From contig JBKQPG010000096.1 in NCBI GenBank assembly GCA_052145115.1, positions 27,961-91,960 on the forward strand: DNA of 64,000 nt. Reading direction: 5' to 3'. The translations under genes were made by a program, and so were the position numbers. Position 1 is the stretch's first letter, and each line of letters opens with the position of its first letter. The notes under the pieces are model-generated. The model searched no databases, was not told the origin of the DNA, and worked only from the letters and a program-made list of their open reading frames with translations. Source of the stretch: CAIVVT01 sp052145115. GTDB lineage: Bacteria; Acidobacteriota; Terriglobia; Bryobacterales; Bryobacteraceae. Positions 16,249 through 25,067 of this stretch are shown here, piece after piece.

Positions 16249-19200
16249 ATGTTGTTGGAGAGTAGTTCGTTCCTGGTATGGGCCGCACTGCCGCCCGCCG
16301 CTGAGGAGCTGGACTTTCTGACTCGCGCGGCTGCTGCTGCGGAGCCGTTGGTGGATCTGTGCTACGGCACCGAACCGTACCGCGCGCGGCTGGTGGGCAA
16401 ACTCCGGGAACGCCGACTTCCAGGGCTGACCGTCTGCCTTGCCGGCACCGACGCCGCGCTGATCGAGCCCCTGCTGACGGCCCCGCCACCCGAGTTCCGC
16501 GTGATCCTCTGCGGCCCGTGGGAGGAATCCTCCACCCAGACGGCCATCGCCGCATTCAAGCAGCGCGGGGCTGTGGCGGGCGTCGAGGTGTCGAGCCTCG
16601 AGCAGGCCCGGTTCGCCAGTACAGCCGGCGCCGATCTTCTGGTCGTTGCAGGATGCGAAGCGGCCGGACCGGTGTGTGCCAAGACCAGCTTCATCCTGCT
16701 GCAGGAACTGGCCGCCGAACCGCTGCTTCCGGTGGTCGTCCGTGGCGGGTTCGGGCCGCGCGCGGCCGCCGCGGCCTGGACCCTCGGCGCACGCGGAATC
16801 ATCCTCGACTCGCAATTGCTGCTGCTCGAAGACAACGGCCTCGACCCCGAGTTGCGCCGCCTGCTCGCCGCCCGCTCTGCATCCGACACCGAGGTGGCCG
16901 GCGAGACCGCGGGCCGGCCGTTCCGGTTCCTCTCCAACGGCGGACGCGATCCCGCGCAGCGCCTGGCCGAAGCCGAATGGCGGATCAGCGGAAGCGGGGA
17001 GCCGCCGGCCGCGCAAGCGGCGGCATTCCAGGAAGAGCTTCTGCACTCCATGCAGCTCGGCCTCGTGCGCGACAACCCGGTCCTGCCGGTCGGGCAGGGG
17101 CTGGCCTTCGCCCGCCAATTCGCCGCCGAAGGCCTCGACCTGGCCGCCATCGTGGAACGGTACCGCAGCACGGTCGCCAGTTCAGTCCACGCGCTCAAAC
17201 AGTCCTTCCCCTTTGCCGCGGAGTCGCCGCTGGCGCGAGCGCACGGCGTCCGCCTGCCGCTGGTGCAGGGCCCGATGGCGCTGGTGACCGATTCTCCCCG
17301 CCTGGCCCCGGCGGTGCTGCACGGTGGGGGCCTGCCGTTCTGCTCCACGGCCGGACTGAAGCCGGACCAGGTCCACGCGCTGCTGCGCGAGGCGCGCGCG
17401 CTCATCGGCACGCAGCCCTTCGGCCTGGGCATCGTCGGCTTCCTGCCTGCCGAGGGGACAGCCGAAGCCGTCTTCGGCGATGCCGGGGCGCGGCCCGATT
17501 TCGTCACCCTCGCCGGGGGCAACGGGGCGCAGGCGGCGCGCTTCGAGCAGGCGGGCATCCGCGCCTACGTTCACGCTCCCAGCCAGGCGCTGATGCGGGA
17601 GTTCCTGGATGCGGGACTGAAGGGCCTGATCTTCGAGGGCCACGAGGCCGGCGGGCACGTCGGCGTGCTGGGTTCGTTCGTGCTGTGGGAACTCGCCGTC
17701 GAGGAAATCATGGCGCGCTCCGACGAGCAGCTCGCCGGGCTGAGGGTGCTCTTCGCCGGCGGCATCGCGGACGCGCGTTCGAGCGTCGCCGCGGCGGTCT
17801 TTGCCGCGCCGCTGGCCGAGCGCGGAGTGGCCGTGGGCCTGCAGATCGGGAGCGCGTATCTCACTACCGCGGACGCGGTGGAGTGCGGCGTTGTGTCGCC
17901 GCGCTACCGCGACGGCATGCTGGGCGGCCGCGAGACGGTCCTCACGGGCAAGACGGTGCATCTTCCCAACCGCTGGCTCGACTCGTCCGTGGTGCGGCAG
18001 ATGTTGCGCGAGGAGATCGAAATGGGCCGCGAGGCGATGGACTTCCGCGAGCGCAAGCACAAGGTCGAAGGGCTCGGCACCCCGCGCTTCCTCAACGCCC
18101 TCGGGCGCGGCGACGGCGCGGACTGCGCGCTGGTGTGCGGGCAGGGCGTCGCGCTGCAGAATGAGAGCTGGACCATCGCCCAGCTGCACGAACACCTGAC
18201 CACGGTCGCCGAAGGGATGGCCCGCGATTGCGCCTCGCCGCAGTTCGAGGAGGAAGCGCCCGGCGACGCGATCGCCATCGTCGGCATGGGCTGCGTCTTC
18301 CCCGGCGCACCGGACGTGCCCACATACTGGGACAATATCCTGAACCACCGCGGCTTCTTCCGCGAAGTGCCGCCCGACCGCTGGGACTGGAAGCTGTTCT
18401 ACAGTGAGGACCGCCGGGAGCTCGAGCGGACCTATTCCAAGATCGGCAGCTTCATCGAAGGCTTCGTGCGCGACCCGCTCAAGTTCCGCATCTCGCCGCG
18501 CACTGAGCCGCACATTGACACCGTGCAGTTCTACGTGCTGGAGGCGGTCTACCAGGCGCTGGTGGACGCGGGCTATCTGGAGAACTCGCAGCCGCCATCG
18601 CAGTCGACGTTGCCGCGGGCGACGACGGGCGTCTTCATCGGCCACGGCTCGGCGACGACCTACGCTCAAGACCACGCGCTGCGCGTGAACTGGCCCAGCT
18701 TCGCCGCGGCGCTCGAGGCCGCGCCCGAGTTCGCGGCGCTGCCCGAGGAGGTCCGCGGCCGGATCCTGGCCGCGGGCGAGAGCGCGTTCAAACGCGGCCT
18801 GCCCGAATTCAGCGAGGACACGTGTGCGGGCGTGTTCAGCAGCCTGGTGGCCGGCCGCGTCGCCAACTGTTTCGACCTGAAGGGGCGCGCGGTGGTCTCC
18901 GACGCGGCCTGCGCCTCGTCGTTGGCGGCGCTCGACTCGGCGATCCACGCGCTGCGCTCAGGCGAATGCGACGTGGCCCTGGCGGGCGGCGCGGACCAGC
19001 GTGTGGACGCTCCGACTTTCGTCTTCTTCTGCAGCCTGGGTGCGCTGTCGGCCAAGGGCTCCTTCCCCTACGACGAACGGGCCGACGGATTCGTGATGGG
19101 CGAAGGCGCGGGGATGGTCGTCGTCAAGCGGCTGGCCGATGCGGCGCGCGACGGCAATCGAATCTACGCCGTGATCCGCGCAGTGGGCTCGTCGAGCGAT

Positions 19201-22200
19201 GGGCGGGTGAAGGGCATTACGGCCCCGGACGCCGACGGGCAGGTCCGGGCCCTGGAACGCACGTACCGGCAAGTCCCGTTCTCTCCGGCAACGGTTGGGC
19301 TGATCGAAGGCCACGGCACCGGCACCTGGCTCGGCGACCAGGTGGAGCTCAGCTCCATCGTCCGCTTCTTCGGCGCCGCCGGAGCCGGGCCCGGCAGCAT
19401 CGGCCTGGGCTCGATCAAGTCGATGATCGGCCACCTCAAGACGGCGGCGGGCGTGGCCGGCCTGATCAAGGCGGCGATGGCGATCCACACGCGCATTCTG
19501 CCGCCGACTATCAACTGCGAACAGCCGCGGCGCGACGTGGACTGGCTCCACTCGCCGTGCTACCTGCTGCGCGAGCGCAAGCTGTGGCCCGCCGGCCCGA
19601 ATCCGCGCCGCGCCGGCGTCAACGCCTTCGGCTTCGGCGGCATCAACTTCCACGCCGTGCTCGAGGAGGCGCCAGTCACGGCGGCGGCGCCGGCGGCCAT
19701 CGCCGCGCCGGAGAGCGCCGTTTCGGCGGAATTCTTCGTCTTCCGCGCTCCGGATCGCGCGGCGCTGGTGGCGCGGTTGCGCGCGACCGAAGCGCGCCTG
19801 CCGGCGCTTGATGAGGGAAGTTTGCGCGCGCTCGCGCTGGAGGAATTCGACGCCAACCGCGAGGCCGGCCCCGTCCTGTCGCTGGTCGTGCGCGGCAAGG
19901 AGCAACTGGCGTCGCACCTGAAGAAAGCGCTCGAACTGCTGGCCAGCCCGGAGCGCGACGAGATCACCGCCGCCCAGGGCATCTACTTCCGCGAACAGCC
20001 GTTGCCGCCGGACACGGGCGTCGCCTTCCTCTTTCCCGGACAGGGCGCGCAGTATCCGGGCATGCTTTCGGGCGTCGCCCAGGCCTTCCCCTACATCGAA
20101 CCCGTGGTGCAGCGCGTCGACGCGGTGGTACGCAGCAACTTGCGCTACCCGGTCTTCGAGCTGCTCTCGACCAAACCGGCCAATGAAGAGGAGCGCGCGG
20201 CGCGCACGGAGCTGCTGGCGCGGCCGGACTACAACCACCCCACGATGCTTGCGGTCAGCACCGCGCTGACGGAGATCCTCTCACGCGCGGGCATCCGTCC
20301 CTCGATGGTCGCCGGGCACTCGCTGGGCGAATACGCAGCGCTGCACGTGGCAGGCATTTACGATATCGACGCGTCGATCCGCATCTCGACGCAGCGCGGG
20401 TCGAGCATGGCCGCCAACTGCCTGAACGCGGGCGGAATGCTCTCCGTTACCCTACCGTCCGAGGAGGTGGAACCGTACCTGGCGCGAGTCAGTGGCTTCG
20501 CTGGCATCGCCAACCGCAACTGTCCTTCGCAGACGGTGCTGGCAGGCGAGGAAAGCGCCATCGCGGAACTGATCGAGACCTTTTCGCGCGAGAAGGTGGG
20601 CTGCTCGCGGCTCAACGTCGCGTGCGCCTTCCACTCGCAGCTGATGCGCCCGGCGGTGCCGGCCTTCCAGTGGATGTTGGAGTCGTTCCCGGTGCGGACG
20701 CCGCGGCTGCCGGTGCAATGCAACGTCACCGGATCGGCGTACCGGCCCAACGGCGATTTCGCGCGCGTGGTGCGGGAGACGCTGGTGCGTCACATGACCG
20801 AGCCGGTGAACTTCATCGGCAACGTCGAATCGATGTACGCCGAAGGGGCGCGGGTATTCGTCGAGATCGGACCCGGCGCCACGCTGTGCTCCTTCGTCGA
20901 TAACATCCTCGGTGCTCGCCCGCACTGGGCCGTGCCGACGAATAATCCGCGCAGCGAGCCCGTGCTGCAGATCCTGCACGCCGTGGCGCGCTGTGCGGCG
21001 CTGGGCCTGAAGGTGGACCTGCGGCGCTTCCAGCCGGTGCTGCACGCGCGGCGGCCGTTGCGCCGGGCCGCTCAGATCGCCCCCCCGCCGGCTGCGGCGG
21101 GCGCTCCCGAAAGGCGGGCTACGGTTGCACCCGCGCCGGATCCGCAGGCGCAGGCTTTGCAGGCCGCATTCAGCGGCAAGGATGCCGCTGCCGTGAAGAG
21201 CTACCTGGCGACGCGCGGGGAGTTCATCCGCCAGATTGTGGAACTGGACTTCGCGTACTTCCAGGGGGTCGCTCCAGGCGCCGCGCCAACGGTTGCCGCG
21301 GCGGCGATGGCACCGGCGGCGCTCGACGAGCGCATCACGAGCGTCGTCGTGGAGCGCGTGGCGCAGTCGACCGGGTACCCGCCTGAGTTGATCGGCCTGG
21401 ACCTGGACGTCGAGGCGGAGCTCGGCCTGGACTCGATCAAGCAGGTCGAGATCATGCGCGAACTGAGCCGCGAGTTCCACCTCGACCTCGGCACGGACAC
21501 GCGCGCGGCCGGGTACCACGTCAGCACGCTACGCAGCCTGATCGAGCGCATCGCGGCCATGACACGCGAGCCCGAACAGGCCGCGGCGCCCGCTCCGGCC
21601 GCGCCAGCACCCGCTACGGCCAAAGCGGTCGAGCAGACCGAGGACCGTCCCGCGCTGGACACGGGTTGCTACCGCACGGCTTCCTCCCTCGTGCCTTCGC
21701 CGCTGGCCGGCGAGGGGAGTTACCTGGCCGGGAGGCGCGTCGCCATTCTCGGATCCGGAGCGGCCGCGGGCATCGAACTGGAGAAGGAGTTGCAGAAGGC
21801 CGGCACGGTGCTGGTGAGCGCCGTGGAGCAGGCCGAGTGCATTGTAGACATCCTGGCCGCCGAAACCGCCGCCCTACCGGCGCAAGTGAGCTGTGGCGAG
21901 TGGTGGAGCCGCGTCACGGCCGCGTCGAGCCTGATCTTCGAGACGGCCCAACGCTGTGCGCGCGTGTTGCAACAGGAGCCCGAGCGGAAGTTCCGCTGGG
22001 CGGTGGTGTCGCGACTAGGCGGCGAGCTCGGCGCGAGCGGCGACCCCGAACCCGGCGTGGCCACGGGAGCCGGCCTGGCGATGCCGCGCATCCTGGCGCT
22101 GGAGTGGCCCGACCGGCTGGAGACGGCGGTCCTGGATTTCGATGCGCGCTCGTGGGGCGGCGCCGCCGCAGCGGTGGCGCGCGAGCTGAACGCCGAACAC

Positions 22201-24825
22201 TGGCAGGGCGAAACCGGCTATCGCGACGGAAAGCGCTGCGAGATCGTCTGGGAGCGGCGCGACCTGGCCGCGGATCTGCCGGTGCTGCAGCGGTTGGACC
22301 GCAACAGCCTGGTGCTGGCGATCGGGGGCGCGCGCGGCGTGACCGCGCTGATCGCGCAGGAACTGGCGCGCCGGGCCGGGTCGCGAATCGTGGTCGTGGG
22401 CAGGACGCCCGCGCCCGATGCGTCGTTGGCCGACCAGAGCACGTCGTTCGAGGAACGCCGCAAGGCGCTGCTGGAGAAGGCGCTGCGCGAGAACCGCAAG
22501 CCCGCTCCGGCAGCGCTGGACCAGCAGGCGTGGGAACAGGTCTGGGCGGCGGAGCGCGCCACGAACATGGCGCGGCTGCGCACCCTGGCCGAGCGGGTGG
22601 AGTACCATCAGTGCGACCTCGCCGAGGCCGGCCAGGTGGCCGCGTTGGTGCAGAACCTCGCGCGCACCACGCAACGGATCGACGTGGTGCTGCAGGGCTC
22701 GAGCGCGCTGCCACTGAAATCGATCCAGGACTTCACGACGGCGGAGTTCGTGGAAGGCTTGGCGTCGAAGGCCCTGGGCACGATGAACCTGATCGCCGCG
22801 CTCCAGGGCCTGGAGGTCGTGTCGTTCCTGAACCTGTCCAGCATCGGCAGCCGCTGGGGCAACCGCGGCCACGCCTCCTATGCGGCGGCCCACGAGATCG
22901 CTGCGGCGGCAGTGGCGGCAGCCGGGCGCGCGCGGGGCGGGCGGTGGTGGAACCTGTACTTCGGCCCCTGGCTGGACGTGGGAATGACGACGCGCTCGTC
23001 GATCATGCAGCGGCTGGGCGCGGGACGCGTGTCGTTCATCGAAGCCGGCGACGGGGCGCGCTTCGTGGCGGCGGAGATCGAGCGCGGGCCTGGCGGCGCC
23101 GTCGGCTATCACGGCAACATGCCGGCCAAGGCATCCGGCGCGTCGGCGCGGCTAGCGCCGTTCCTGGACAGCGTCGCGTTCCCCGAGCCGGGAGTCGCGG
23201 AGGCACAGCGTTCGTTCGATCCGGGCCGCGACGCCTTCGTGCGGGACCACCGCATCGACGAGCAGACTTATGTGCTGGCGGGCCTGCTGCAGCTCGAAAT
23301 GATGGCGCAGGCCGGCGCGGCGCTGATTGCGGAGTCGCGGCGAGCAGCGGGGGCACCCGCGGCCGAAGCGCCGGAACTGGTCGAGGCGTCCGAGGTCGAG
23401 TTCCTGCGGGCGGTGCGATTCCCCAATGAACGTCCGCGCACGGTCCACGTGCGGGCGCGGCTGGAAGGAGCGGATGCGCCTGAGTGGGTCGTGGCGGAGG
23501 CGTATTCGCGGCTGCAGCTGCCGGGCGCGCAGTCCGAGGAGGAAGTCACGCACGCGCGCAGCCGGATGCGCTTCGGCCGGCGCCCGCCGGCCGGCCCGCC
23601 GGCGATGTTGATCCCGCGCGGGGGCATCGGGTCCGCGGAGGTGGATGTCGCGCCGCTGTGGCAGATGGAGTTCTTCGATTACCGCAAGGGCATGTTCCGC
23701 AGCATCAGCGGCGTGTTGTCGGTCACGCCGGACAGCATCGAGACGCGCTGCACGGGTCACCCCATCCCCGAACTCGGACCGAAGCCGCAGTTGGTGGATC
23801 CGATCGCGTTCGATGCGGCTGTCTTCTCCGGAGTCCTGCCGCGGACGATTTACGACGGCCGGCGCTCGTACTTCCTGGCCAGCATCCGCAACCTGCGGCT
23901 CTTCGGCGACGGACCGGGCACCCCGGACCTGCGCATCGGGCGCTACAAGCGCGACGGGCGCGAAGGGAAGCTCCCAGTGAGCCTCGAGATTCTCGACGCC
24001 GCAGGCAATGCGGTAGTTCACATCGATTCGTTCGAGAGCCACCTTTCGGCGGGACCCGTTCCCACTGATCGCTTCAAAGGAGGTACCTGGGACCAATTGA
24101 GGGAGCATCCCCGGCAGGCGCGAATTCGTGAGCTGCTCGGGCTGCCCCCGGGGAGCCTGCAGTTCGCGCAGGTGGACCTGAGGCTTTTGGACAACGCTCT
24201 TGCCGCCAACGCCGAGGACCTGCTGGACGAGTTCCTGAGCGCGGGCGAGCGCGCGGAGTGGAACGGCGCCGGCAGCGCGAAGCGCAAGTGCGACTGGCTG
24301 GGCGGCCGCATCGCGGCAAAGATCGCGCTACAGATGCTGGTCGACCACGAGGCGCCGACAAACCGCATCGTCATCTCCAACCGGCCGGACGACCGGCAGC
24401 CCGTGGCGGCGCTCGACCCGCCGCGCGAAGGGGTGGCGGCGTCGGTCAGCATCTCTCACAGCCGCAACGTGGCGGTGGCTCTTGCCTCGTTGTCCCCCGG
24501 ATTCGGAGTGGATGTCGAGGCGGTCTGCCAGACGGTGGAGGAGGTGCTGCCGCAGTACGCCGCGGAGGACGAAGCACGAGCTTTCCGCGAGACGTTCGGC
24601 TCGCCCCTGGACGCGCTCACGCTGCTGTGGGCGGCCAAGGAGGCCTGCCGCAAGGCGCTGGGCGCGACGAATGTGGCCGCGCTGGAGCTGGCTCTGGGAG
24701 AGATTCGCAGGCAGGACGAGTATGCTTTGGCAGTGTTCCGCCACGCGGGCGGCGAGGTGCGCTGCGCGTTGTTCCTCGACAGCGGTTATGCCTGGGCCGC
24801 CGCTCATTCGGGAAGTGCCGCTTGA
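16249..24825 (+). CDS. Pfa-like type I polyketide synthase, NPD-KS-AT-ACP-KR-DH-PPTase
   Basis: A 2858-residue megasynthase with a ribosome site GGAGAGG before the ATG. Residues 1-240 look like a degenerate TIM-barrel half. About 331-605 is a flavin-dependent nitronate-monooxygenase/PfaD-like enoylreductase (LPLVQGPMALVTDS, FEGHEAGGHVG near 462-472). KS about 674-1142 has Cys888 (DAACASS), His1022 (EGHGTGT) and His1062 (IGHLKTAAG). AT about 1258-1580 has Ser1358 (GHSLGE). One ACP has Ser1729 (LGLDSIKQVEI). KR about 2018-2230 has GGARGVTA and Tyr2211. The hot-dog DH has His2334 (DHRIDEQTYVLAG, unusual where LPG is expected). The C-terminal phosphopantetheinyl transferase has Asp2755, Glu2757, Lys2797 and Glu2798. 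There is no thioesterase and no methyltransferase. It is related to secondary-lipid (Pfa) synthases. The product is unknown, likely a long hydroxylated or polyunsaturated acyl chain. Confidence 0.93.
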   Translation: MLLESSSFLVWAALPPAAEELDFLTRAAAAAEPLVDLCYGTEPYRARLVGKLRERRLPGLTVCLAGTDAALIEPLLTAPPPEFRVILCGPWEESSTQTAIAAFKQRGAVAGVEVSSLEQARFASTAGADLLVVAGCEAAGPVCAKTSFILLQELAAEPLLPVVVRGGFGPRAAAAAWTLGARGIILDSQLLLLEDNGLDPELRRLLAARSASDTEVAGETAGRPFRFLSNGGRDPAQRLAEAEWRISGSGEPPAAQAAAFQEELLHSMQLGLVRDNPVLPVGQGLAFARQFAAEGLDLAAIVERYRSTVASSVHALKQSFPFAAESPLARAHGVRLPLVQGPMALVTDSPRLAPAVLHGGGLPFCSTAGLKPDQVHALLREARALIGTQPFGLGIVGFLPAEGTAEAVFGDAGARPDFVTLAGGNGAQAARFEQAGIRAYVHAPSQALMREFLDAGLKGLIFEGHEAGGHVGVLGSFVLWELAVEEIMARSDEQLAGLRVLFAGGIADARSSVAAAVFAAPLAERGVAVGLQIGSAYLTTADAVECGVVSPRYRDGMLGGRETVLTGKTVHLPNRWLDSSVVRQMLREEIEMGREAMDFRERKHKVEGLGTPRFLNALGRGDGADCALVCGQGVALQNESWTIAQLHEHLTTVAEGMARDCASPQFEEEAPGDAIAIVGMGCVFPGAPDVPTYWDNILNHRGFFREVPPDRWDWKLFYSEDRRELERTYSKIGSFIEGFVRDPLKFRISPRTEPHIDTVQFYVLEAVYQALVDAGYLENSQPPSQSTLPRATTGVFIGHGSATTYAQDHALRVNWPSFAAALEAAPEFAALPEEVRGRILAAGESAFKRGLPEFSEDTCAGVFSSLVAGRVANCFDLKGRAVVSDAACASSLAALDSAIHALRSGECDVALAGGADQRVDAPTFVFFCSLGALSAKGSFPYDERADGFVMGEGAGMVVVKRLADAARDGNRIYAVIRAVGSSSDGRVKGITAPDADGQVRALERTYRQVPFSPATVGLIEGHGTGTWLGDQVELSSIVRFFGAAGAGPGSIGLGSIKSMIGHLKTAAGVAGLIKAAMAIHTRILPPTINCEQPRRDVDWLHSPCYLLRERKLWPAGPNPRRAGVNAFGFGGINFHAVLEEAPVTAAAPAAIAAPESAVSAEFFVFRAPDRAALVARLRATEARLPALDEGSLRALALEEFDANREAGPVLSLVVRGKEQLASHLKKALELLASPERDEITAAQGIYFREQPLPPDTGVAFLFPGQGAQYPGMLSGVAQAFPYIEPVVQRVDAVVRSNLRYPVFELLSTKPANEEERAARTELLARPDYNHPTMLAVSTALTEILSRAGIRPSMVAGHSLGEYAALHVAGIYDIDASIRISTQRGSSMAANCLNAGGMLSVTLPSEEVEPYLARVSGFAGIANRNCPSQTVLAGEESAIAELIETFSREKVGCSRLNVACAFHSQLMRPAVPAFQWMLESFPVRTPRLPVQCNVTGSAYRPNGDFARVVRETLVRHMTEPVNFIGNVESMYAEGARVFVEIGPGATLCSFVDNILGARPHWAVPTNNPRSEPVLQILHAVARCAALGLKVDLRRFQPVLHARRPLRRAAQIAPPPAAAGAPERRATVAPAPDPQAQALQAAFSGKDAAAVKSYLATRGEFIRQIVELDFAYFQGVAPGAAPTVAAAAMAPAALDERITSVVVERVAQSTGYPPELIGLDLDVEAELGLDSIKQVEIMRELSREFHLDLGTDTRAAGYHVSTLRSLIERIAAMTREPEQAAAPAPAAPAPATAKAVEQTEDRPALDTGCYRTASSLVPSPLAGEGSYLAGRRVAILGSGAAAGIELEKELQKAGTVLVSAVEQAECIVDILAAETAALPAQVSCGEWWSRVTAASSLIFETAQRCARVLQQEPERKFRWAVVSRLGGELGASGDPEPGVATGAGLAMPRILALEWPDRLETAVLDFDARSWGGAAAAVARELNAEHWQGETGYRDGKRCEIVWERRDLAADLPVLQRLDRNSLVLAIGGARGVTALIAQELARRAGSRIVVVGRTPAPDASLADQSTSFEERRKALLEKALRENRKPAPAALDQQAWEQVWAAERATNMARLRTLAERVEYHQCDLAEAGQVAALVQNLARTTQRIDVVLQGSSALPLKSIQDFTTAEFVEGLASKALGTMNLIAALQGLEVVSFLNLSSIGSRWGNRGHASYAAAHEIAAAAVAAAGRARGGRWWNLYFGPWLDVGMTTRSSIMQRLGAGRVSFIEAGDGARFVAAEIERGPGGAVGYHGNMPAKASGASARLAPFLDSVAFPEPGVAEAQRSFDPGRDAFVRDHRIDEQTYVLAGLLQLEMMAQAGAALIAESRRAAGAPAAEAPELVEASEVEFLRAVRFPNERPRTVHVRARLEGADAPEWVVAEAYSRLQLPGAQSEEEVTHARSRMRFGRRPPAGPPAMLIPRGGIGSAEVDVAPLWQMEFFDYRKGMFRSISGVLSVTPDSIETRCTGHPIPELGPKPQLVDPIAFDAAVFSGVLPRTIYDGRRSYFLASIRNLRLFGDGPGTPDLRIGRYKRDGREGKLPVSLEILDAAGNAVVHIDSFESHLSAGPVPTDRFKGGTWDQLREHPRQARIRELLGLPPGSLQFAQVDLRLLDNALAANAEDLLDEFLSAGERAEWNGAGSAKRKCDWLGGRIAAKIALQMLVDHEAPTNRIVISNRPDDRQPVAALDPPREGVAASVSISHSRNVAVALASLSPGFGVDVEAVCQTVEEVLPQYAAEDEARAFRETFGSPLDALTLLWAAKEACRKALGATNVAALELALGEIRRQDEYALAVFRHAGGEVRCALFLDSGYAWAAAHSGSAA

Positions 24826-25067
24826 GGCCGCCAACACTCGACGATCTGGCCGAGATCGTCGGCGCCTATGTGGACCTTTCATCCACGCCGGTGACCGAGA
24901 AGAGCGCCTTTGGAACGGACATCCCGATCGATTCGCAAGACATGCTGCGGGTCCTGTCGCGCATTCAGGCCCAGTACTCGTTCAAGTTCGACGTCCGCGA
25001 AGTTCTGGGCGTCGCCACGTTGGGCGACCTGCTGGCCGTGGTGCATCGGCGCAAGGGGGGCGCGTGA
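24822..25067 (+). CDS. Free-standing acyl carrier protein, TTG start
   Basis: An 81-residue protein. The TTG at 24822 overlaps the synthase stop (TTGA) and a GGGAAG ribosome site lies just upstream. The frame continues open for a long way upstream, but only the part after the TTG is protein-like. It has the four-helix carrier pattern: TLDDLAEIVGAYV, the Ser38 site in IPIDSQDMLRVLSRI, and a final helix LGDLLAVVHR. The site is D-S-Q rather than the usual D-S-L, which is seen in some divergent carriers. It ends in a GTGA overlap with the sulfotransferase. I infer that it hands the acyl chain between the synthase and the sulfotransferase. Confidence 0.75.
   Translation: MRPPTLDDLAEIVGAYVDLSSTPVTEKSAFGTDIPIDSQDMLRVLSRIQAQYSFKFDVREVLGVATLGDLLAVVHRRKGGA

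Noticed and set aside
16362..18948. Long minus-strand frames beneath the polyketide synthase
   Set aside because: They are shadows of the synthase with low-complexity Ala/Arg composition and no recognisable motif.
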